From Hylemonella sp. UBA6679 (lineage in GTDB: Bacteria; Pseudomonadota; Gammaproteobacteria; Burkholderiales; Burkholderiaceae_C): a stretch of DNA of 26,810 bases. The notes below the pieces were generated by a model. It searched no databases. It was not told where the DNA came from and saw only the letters and a list, made by a program, of their open reading frames with translations. Where the stretch lies: assembly GCA_002454975.1 (NCBI GenBank), contig DKJZ01000058.1:1-26810 (forward strand), read 5' to 3'. The stretch's first letter is position 1. Every line of letters starts with the position of its first letter. Made by a program: the position numbers and the translations under genes. Shown here in pieces: positions 22,134 to 26,810 of this stretch.

Positions 22134-22937
22134 ATGGCCAGCGGTGAGGTGCGCTGCCAGCTCGAGGGTGCGGTGGCCCATGTCTCTTTGAGCAACCCGG
22201 GCAAGTTCAACGCCATGACGCGCGCCATGTGGCGCGAGTTGCGGGCCTTGTTTGAAGACTTGCAGCGCAACACCGCTTTGCGTTGCATCGTTGTGCGCGG
22301 CGAGGGCGGGCATTTTTGCGCTGGAGGGGATATTTCGGAGTACCCCAGTTTTCGGTTTGACGAAGCCGAGCTGCGCCATTTCCACGAGCAAGAGGTGTGG
22401 GGTGGCCTGCACGCCATGCTGCAGTGTGATGTGCCAGTGGTGGCCCACATCGAGGGCAATTGCATGGGCGCTGGGCTGGAGATTGCCAGCTGCTGCGACA
22501 TCCGCCTGTGCGCCGACGACGCGCGTTTTGGTGCGCCCATTGCCAAGCTCGGTTTTCCCATGGCCCCACGGGAGGCCGCCTTGGTGATGAGCCAAGTGGG
22601 TGCCACCTTGGCGCGCCAAATATTGCTGGAGGCTGCCGTGTTTGAGGCGGCTGCTTTGCAAGCTTGTGGCTTTCTCAGCGCGGTGCTGCCCATCCAGCAA
22701 CTTGGCCCAGACGTGCAGCGTCGCGCACAGCGCATCGCAAGCCTCGCGCCACTCGCTGCGCGCTTGAACAAACAAACGTTTCGAGCCTTAAATCCGCTGC
22801 TAAGCCTTGGTGAGCAAGGCTTGAGCGCTTCTGAATCTATAGCAAATCTTTTGTCGCAAGCTTACCGCTACGCCCCCAGCGCTGAGCACCGCGAAGGCAT
22901 ACACGCATTTTTGAGCAAACGTCCCCCCGTCTTCTAA
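22134..22937 (+). CDS. Enoyl-CoA hydratase/isomerase (crotonase) family protein
   Basis: A 267-residue crotonase-fold acyl-CoA enzyme. The CoA/oxyanion-hole motif HFCAGGDIS (residues 60-68) and the second oxyanion block GNCMGAGLEIASCCDIRLC are present. E116 aligns with the first catalytic Glu of hydratases (Glu144 in rat crotonase). The second (Glu164) appears to be I136, in FGAPIAKLG where hydratases have FGxPE. It may therefore be an isomerase, decarboxylase or other crotonase rather than a true hydratase. The start is uncertain: ATG 22134 begins near the conserved domain, while GTG 22092 lies directly after the upstream stop; neither has a good ribosome-binding site. It is two bases from matB and clearly part of the malonate operon, but its step is unknown. 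Confidence 0.88.
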   Translation: MASGEVRCQLEGAVAHVSLSNPGKFNAMTRAMWRELRALFEDLQRNTALRCIVVRGEGGHFCAGGDISEYPSFRFDEAELRHFHEQEVWGGLHAMLQCDVPVVAHIEGNCMGAGLEIASCCDIRLCADDARFGAPIAKLGFPMAPREAALVMSQVGATLARQILLEAAVFEAAALQACGFLSAVLPIQQLGPDVQRRAQRIASLAPLAARLNKQTFRALNPLLSLGEQGLSASESIANLLSQAYRYAPSAEHREGIHAFLSKRPPVF

Positions 22938-22939
22938 CC

Positions 22940-24475
22940 ATGAACCAGAATTTATTTGCCGCCCTGCGCGCCGCCTTTCCCCAAGACCTGGATGCGGTGG
23001 CCATTGAAACCGACAACGGCTTGAACTACAGCTGGCGCGACCTCGACCGCGCCACGGCCATGATGGCCAACCTGCTGGCTTCGCTAGGTATGCCTGCGGG
23101 TTCGCGTGTGGCTGTGCAGGTGGAAAAATCGGTGGAAGCCGCCATGCTCTACCTGGCCACGCTGCGCGCTGGCTATGTGTTTTTGCCGCTTAACACCGCC
23201 TACCAAAGCGCTGAGATGGCGTATTTCATCGGCAACGCCGAGCCCGCTGTGGTGGTGTGTTCCAGCAAAAACTTTGGCTGGGTCAGTAAGCTCGCTTTCA
23301 AGGCCGGCACCGCGCATGTGTTCACGCTGGACGACGACCGCACGGGCTCCTTGCTCGAGCGCGCAGCTCACTGCTCAGACCAGCACACCGTGGCGCAAAG
23401 CCAGGCCAGCGATTTGGCGGCAATTTTGTACACCAGCGGCACCACCGGTCGCTCCAAAGGTGCCATGCTCTCGCACGGCAACATGCTGAGCAACGCCCAA
23501 GTGCTGCAAACCTACTGGGGCTGGCGCGCGCCGAAGCAGGGCGGTGATGTGTTGATCCACGCTTTGCCCATCTTCCATGTGCACGGTTTGTTTGTGGCCT
23601 TGCATGGCGCGCTCATCAACGGCAGCAAGATGATTTGGCTGAGCAAATTTGACCCCAAGAAAGTGCTGGAGGTCATGCCGCGTGCCACCGTCTTCATGGG
23701 GGTGCCCACGCTGTATGTGCGCTTGTTGGCCGAGCCGGGTCTGAGCAAAGACGTGGTGCGCAACATGCGCTTGTTTGTGGCGGGCTCTGCGCCTTTGCTC
23801 ACCGAGACCTTCAACGAGTGGCAAGCGCGCACCGGCCACACCATTTTGGAGCGCTACGGCATGAGCGAGACCGTCATGCTCACCTCCAACCCCTACGACC
23901 CCAAGCAGGGCGAGCGCCGTGGCGGCACGGTGGGCTTCCCCTTGCCAGGCGTCAAGCTGCGGGTGCAAGGCGATGACGGCAAGGCTTTGCCGGTGGGGGA
24001 GATTGGCGGCATCCAGGTGCAAGGCCCGAATGTGTTTGCCGGTTACTGGCGCATGCCTGAAAAAACCAAAGAAGAGTTCACGGCCGATGGCTATTTCAAA
24101 ACTGGCGACGTGGGCAAGATTGACGAGCGTGGCTACGTGGTGATTGTGGGCCGCTCCAAAGACCTGATCATCAGCGGCGGCTACAACGTGTACCCCGCTG
24201 AGATTGAGGGCTACATCAACGAGTTGCCCGAGGTGGCCGAAAGCGCCTTGGTGGGCGTGCCGCACCCCGATTTTGGTGAGGTCGGCGTGGCCGTGGTGGT
24301 GTGCAAGCCTGGCAAAACCATCAGCCCTGAGGCGGTGGTGGCCAGCCTGAAGTCACGCCTGGCCAATTTCAAAATTCCCAAAAAGTGTTTTGTGGTGGCC
24401 GACTTGCCGCGCAACACCATGGGCAAGGTGCAGAAAAACTTGCTGCGCGACCAGCACAAAACCCTGTTTGCCTGA
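22940..24475 (+). CDS. matB: Malonyl-CoA synthetase (malonate-CoA ligase)
   Basis: A 511-residue ANL-superfamily adenylating enzyme. It activates malonate with ATP and CoA to malonyl-CoA. Motifs in order: P-loop YTSGTTGRSKG (164-174), IFHVHGLFVA (211-220), ERYGMSE (304-310), the TGD of core motif YFKTGD (385-390), the hinge-region GRSKDLIISGGYNVYP, and the adenylation lysine in PRNTMGKVQK (K496) near the C-terminus. Overall pattern and length fit MatB, and the malonyl-CoA decarboxylase gene three genes upstream supports malonate as substrate over other acids. It is the last gene of the operon and converges on the stress-protein gene 20 bases away. Confidence 0.94.
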   Translation: MNQNLFAALRAAFPQDLDAVAIETDNGLNYSWRDLDRATAMMANLLASLGMPAGSRVAVQVEKSVEAAMLYLATLRAGYVFLPLNTAYQSAEMAYFIGNAEPAVVVCSSKNFGWVSKLAFKAGTAHVFTLDDDRTGSLLERAAHCSDQHTVAQSQASDLAAILYTSGTTGRSKGAMLSHGNMLSNAQVLQTYWGWRAPKQGGDVLIHALPIFHVHGLFVALHGALINGSKMIWLSKFDPKKVLEVMPRATVFMGVPTLYVRLLAEPGLSKDVVRNMRLFVAGSAPLLTETFNEWQARTGHTILERYGMSETVMLTSNPYDPKQGERRGGTVGFPLPGVKLRVQGDDGKALPVGEIGGIQVQGPNVFAGYWRMPEKTKEEFTADGYFKTGDVGKIDERGYVVIVGRSKDLIISGGYNVYPAEIEGYINELPEVAESALVGVPHPDFGEVGVAVVVCKPGKTISPEAVVASLKSRLANFKIPKKCFVVADLPRNTMGKVQKNLLRDQHKTLFA

Positions 24476-24487
24476 GCTAGGCCTGGC

Positions 24488-24505
24488 GCTGCGGTTTAGC
24501 GCAGC
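24488..24505. terminator. Small hairpin between convergent matB and usp
   Basis: GCTGCG (24488-24493) and CGCAGC (24500-24505) form a 6-bp stem with a 6-base loop that overlaps the last codons of the stress-protein gene. It lacks a T-run in either direction, so it is only a weak candidate for a shared bidirectional terminator. Confidence 0.25.
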
Positions 24506-24939
24506 ACCAGCACTGGGGTGTGCGAGTGCGTGAGCACGTGCTGGGTCTCGCTGCCCAGCAGCAAACGCTTGACGCCCCGGCGGCCGTGCGAGGCCATCAC
24601 GATCAGGTCGCACTTTTGCTTTTTGGCCGCGTTGATGATGGCTTCGCTCACCACATCTGATTTGACGGTGACCCCCTTGGCCGCCACACCTTGCTTGTTA
24701 GCTGCTTTGGTGGCCGCGTCCACAATGCCTTGTGCATGCGCCGCCCATTGTTTTTCGATGTCGGCAATTTCAGGGGCGGGCAGGGCCATGCCACCTTCAA
24801 AATAACTCACCGGGTATTTGGGAATGACCTTGAGCACCACCAGCTCGGCGTTGTTGAGGTGGGCCAGCTCAATGGCGCCCATGACGGCTTTTTTCGACAG
24901 GGTGCTGCCGTCGGTGGGCACAAGAATTTTTTGGTACAT
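24496..24939 (-). CDS. Universal stress protein (UspA family)
   Basis: A 147-residue single-domain Usp protein. The N-terminal strand YQKILVPTDGS and the C-terminal nucleotide-binding loop are typical. The ATP motif G-2x-G-9x-G-(S/T) is nearly kept: A116-S-H-G119, nine residues, G129-S130, with the first Gly replaced by Ala as in many proteobacterial Usps, so ATP binding is plausible. ATG 24939 is preceded by GGAG at proper spacing; a TTG twelve bases upstream is not needed. A near-perfect FNR box 65 bases before the ATG and the FNR gene immediately upstream suggest induction at low oxygen, as known for some Usps in Pseudomonas aeruginosa under Anr control. Confidence 0.95.
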   Translation of the reverse strand: MYQKILVPTDGSTLSKKAVMGAIELAHLNNAELVVLKVIPKYPVSYFEGGMALPAPEIADIEKQWAAHAQGIVDAATKAANKQGVAAKGVTVKSDVVSEAIINAAKKQKCDLIVMASHGRRGVKRLLLGSETQHVLTHSHTPVLVLR

Positions 24940-24968
24940 GCGTGTCTCCAAGAGGCTGTGAGGAGGTC

Positions 24969-25010
24969 AGCTTAGCGGGGCTGTATCAGGCCTGATTTGA
25001 TGTGTGTCAA
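24969..25010 (-). promoter_or_regulatory. Candidate class II FNR-dependent promoter of the usp gene
   Basis: TTGAT-GTGT-GTCAA (24997-25010) matches the FNR consensus TTGAT-N4-ATCAA at nine of ten positions. If it is centred at -41.5, as in class II FNR promoters, the -10 box should fall at 24974-24969 on the minus strand, where TAAGCT is found (TA at the first two positions and T at the last, the most conserved). No FNR-independent -35 is needed. This sits in the 100-base gap between fnr and usp. Confidence 0.55.
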
Positions 25011-25039
25011 GCCCGCCTGAAATCAGCCGCCTGGCTGCC

Positions 25040-25849
25040 TCAATGGGTGTGGTGGTGGCTGACCAAATGGGCCAGCGCTTGGGCATCGAGGATGCGCACA
25101 TGCCGCTGCTTGACCTCAATGAGCCCTTCGTCCATGAACTTGGAGAACATGCGGCTCACGGTTTCGAGCTTAAGCCCGAGGTAGCTGCCCATTTCCTCGC
25201 GGGTCATGCGCAGCACCAGCTCCGAGCTGGAGTAGCCGCGTGCATGCAGGCGCTGCACCAAGTCGAGCAAAAAGGCTGCCAAGCGCTCATCGGCCCGCAT
25301 GCTGCCCAGCAGCAGCATGACGCTGTGCTCGCGCACGATTTCTCGGCTCATGAGGCGGTGCATGTGGCGGCTAAAGCCCTCCACCTCGCGTGAGATGTCT
25401 TCGAGCCGGTTGAAGGGGATCACGCACACATCGGCGTCTTCCAGGGCAATGGCGTCACAAGTGTGGCGGTTGGTGCTGATGCCGTCCATGCCCAAAATCT
25501 CTGCCGCCATTTGAAAGCCAGTCACTTGGTCTCGCCCGTCTTCGGCGGCCACCGTGGTTTTGAAAAACCCGGTGCGAATGGCGTAGAGCGCGGTGAACTC
25601 CTCGCCGGTGCGGTAAACCGTGGCGCCTTTTTTCACCCGTTTGCGCGCGGCGACCATGTTGCTCAGGCGCTCCATGTCGTCAAAAGACATGCCCATGGGC
25701 ATGCACAGTTGGCGCACGCTGCACGTGTTGCAGGCCAGTTTGTAGCTGGCGCTGGCTGTGCGCGCATTTTGAAATGTCACCAGGTGGCTGTTGATGGCGG
25801 GTGACACGGGGCTCGCGCTTTGGGTTGCTTGCAACATGATTTTGTCCAT
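25040..25849 (-). CDS. fnr: FNR-type oxygen-sensing transcription regulator
   Basis: A 269-residue Crp/Fnr protein with the FNR hallmarks. C40, C43 and C49 (CNTCSVRQLC, the C-x2-C-x5-C of E. coli FNR) plus C142 (DVCVIPF, equivalent to E. coli C122) should hold an oxygen-labile [4Fe-4S] cluster. The cyclic-nucleotide-like beta-roll spans ~55-150, the dimer helix ~155-195 and the helix-turn-helix ~215-240. Recognition residues E229, S232 and R233 (ETVSR) match FNR, so it should read TTGAT-N4-ATCAA. ATG 25849 follows AAAGGA. It would switch genes at low oxygen; a perfect FNR box upstream suggests autoregulation. Burkholderiales orthologues carry other names (Anr, Btr, FnrL), so the symbol is by type. 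Confidence 0.94.
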   Translation of the reverse strand: MDKIMLQATQSASPVSPAINSHLVTFQNARTASASYKLACNTCSVRQLCMPMGMSFDDMERLSNMVAARKRVKKGATVYRTGEEFTALYAIRTGFFKTTVAAEDGRDQVTGFQMAAEILGMDGISTNRHTCDAIALEDADVCVIPFNRLEDISREVEGFSRHMHRLMSREIVREHSVMLLLGSMRADERLAAFLLDLVQRLHARGYSSSELVLRMTREEMGSYLGLKLETVSRMFSKFMDEGLIEVKQRHVRILDAQALAHLVSHHHTH

Positions 25850-25918
25850 GGTCTGTCCTTTGATTGTTGGTTTTGTGCCTCATGGCCCATCTGCGAGCGG
25901 TTGCAAGCAGATGTTGTA

Positions 25919-25948
25919 AAAGTAGACATCTATCAATATTTCTACTTT
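25919..25948. promoter_or_regulatory. 8-bp inverted repeat in the fnr promoter
   Basis: AAAGTAGA (25919-25926) and TCTACTTT (25941-25948) are perfect inverted arms separated by 14 bases. The left arm covers the predicted -10 of fnr and the right arm overlaps the FNR box by two bases. It has the geometry of a dimeric repressor operator spanning about three helical turns, or could form a stem in the DNA. The binding protein is unknown. Confidence 0.35.
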
Positions 25949-25960
25949 GATATAAATCAA
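25947..25960 (-). promoter_or_regulatory. Perfect FNR box upstream of fnr
   Basis: TTGAT-ATAA-ATCAA matches the FNR consensus at all ten conserved positions and is centred 104 bases before the fnr ATG, in a 251-base gap with no other gene start. Placing it at -41.5 gives a -10 at 25924-25919 reading TACTTT on the minus strand, again TA at the first two positions and T at the last. It therefore fits a class II FNR promoter with autoregulation. The rest of the gap (about 25961-26100) shows GC-rich short palindromes but no feature I can name. Confidence 0.65.
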
Positions 25961-26100
25961 CAATGATTTGGGTGGTGCGCCTCCTGGTTCTTTAAAGTGG
26001 ATTCAAAACATTTGGGGGTGTGTTGTGGGCTGAGCTTGACGGGCGTGACGCTTACCCCGCATGGCCGCGGCGCTGCTTGGGGGTGTACGGTGTCATTGCC

Positions 26101-26810
26101 TTAGCCATGTTGGCGTAGCGGAACCCGAGAAGGCCGCTCTTTTTCAAGCGAATACCAGTAGCAGTCACAGCAGCGTTCTTCCAAGCAGTCGCGGTCGATG
26201 GCCAAAATTTCCCCACGGTTGATCAAGATGCAGCCAGTCGAGGTCAACTTGCCCAAGGCCAAGGTGATGCCTTCGCGCCGAAAACCCAGCAGCTCTGAGA
26301 GTTCTTGGTGGGTGGTGGCAATCATGTGCGAGCCACTCAAGTCCATGGTGGTGAGGATCCAGCGTATGAGCTGTTGCTCCACCGAATGGTGCTTGGCACA
26401 GGCCAAAGCGTGGTGGAACTTGACCATCACGCGGCGCTGCGTGTCCATGTTGTTTTTGACGTACGTTGGGCACAAGGGCTTGACGGCCATCAGTGTTTGA
26501 AGTGCCAGCCGGTAAGCCCAGCCCGTGCTGCGCACCTGGGCGCGGTAAAAGCTGGGGTTGCCCTGGTTGCTCAGGCCCACCATCGAGGCCCGGCCCAGCA
26601 TGTAGGTCTCCACGCTGTAGCCGTCGGCCATGTCGTTCATCATGGAAACGATGGCGTCTACCGGGTAATACACGAAGGTGGGCACCTCGCCGGGGTTAAA
26701 CAGCGTCTCGCCCTTGTTGAGTCTGACGAGTTCTAGATGTGGCTCAAACCTGGCGTACTCGTCTTCAGGTAAAATCTGAAGGTGGCCATTTGACCTTGCC
26801 CCTGTTTTGT
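26101..26810 (-). CDS. Second Crp/Fnr-family regulator, 5' end cut by the window edge
   Basis: The frame is open from the stop at 26101 to the window edge and the coding signal continues to it (LPEDEYARFEPHLELVRLNKGETLFNPGEVPTFVYYP is the normal start of the cyclic-nucleotide-like domain), so a GTG at 26685 is not the real start; the true start is probably a few codons beyond base 26810. The C-terminal part holds a Crp-type helix-turn-helix (TTHQELSELLGFRREGITLALGKL) and the tail DRDCLEERCCDCYWY. It lacks the N-terminal FNR cysteine set and the ETVSR recognition signature, so it should bind a different site and respond to something else. The effector is unknown. It lies 251 bases upstream of fnr on the same strand. 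Confidence 0.88.
   Translation of the reverse strand, partial: KTGARSNGHLQILPEDEYARFEPHLELVRLNKGETLFNPGEVPTFVYYPVDAIVSMMNDMADGYSVETYMLGRASMVGLSNQGNPSFYRAQVRSTGWAYRLALQTLMAVKPLCPTYVKNNMDTQRRVMVKFHHALACAKHHSVEQQLIRWILTTMDLSGSHMIATTHQELSELLGFRREGITLALGKLTSTGCILINRGEILAIDRDCLEERCCDCYWYSLEKERPSRVPLRQHG

Noticed and set aside
20966..22771. A 601-codon minus-strand open frame opposite the Bug and crotonase genes
   Set aside because: Composition is that of a reverse-strand shadow, no motif is recognisable, and the plus strand holds two well-supported genes.

Overview
The window looks like a chromosomal segment of a betaproteobacterium in the order Burkholderiales, probably a Comamonadaceae relative. 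This rests on the high-GC, tightly packed gene style, a Bug/TctC-type solute-binding protein, FNR-type regulators, and the gene types around lgt and ilvD. It is an inference from content; there is no rRNA or other marker in the window.

Region 1 (1-16431) is a single-strand accessory locus devoted to one giant surface or secreted protein. It opens with a two-component system: a histidine kinase cut by the window edge and an overlapping OmpR-type response regulator. A terminator-like hairpin follows, then a small receiver-only protein with a degenerate acidic pocket. Next come a TolC-like outer-membrane lipoprotein, a small periplasmic HlyD-type adaptor, a 2765-residue repeat protein (LEPR-XLL-like N-terminus, VCBS/cadherin-like and Calx-beta-like repeats), a membrane adaptor with a GAF-like N-terminus, and a PqqD-like/M50 site-2 protease/HlyD fusion. 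The gene order suggests an envelope-spanning export or surface-assembly machine dedicated to the giant protein. It has three adaptor-type modules and an outer-membrane channel, but no ABC ATPase appears in the window. An intramembrane metalloprotease stands where the ABC transporter of a type I system would be. This is the most unusual part of the window.

Region 2 (16477-19478) is core metabolism and envelope biogenesis: a small class I cytochrome c downstream of ilvD (branched-chain amino acid synthesis) on the minus strand, and lgt (lipoprotein diacylglyceryl transferase) divergently on the plus strand.

Region 3 (19621-24475) is a malonate-use operon: malonyl-CoA decarboxylase, a Bug/TctC binding protein, a crotonase-family enzyme lacking one of the two classic catalytic glutamates, and malonyl-CoA synthetase.

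Region 4 (24496-26810) is a minus-strand oxygen/stress regulatory block: a universal stress protein, an FNR protein with the four cluster cysteines, and a second Crp/Fnr-family regulator whose start lies beyond the right edge. FNR-box sequences lie upstream of both the stress-protein gene (near-perfect) and the FNR gene itself (perfect). Both are spaced as expected for class II FNR promoters.

No tRNA, rRNA, CRISPR array, insertion sequence or attachment site was seen.
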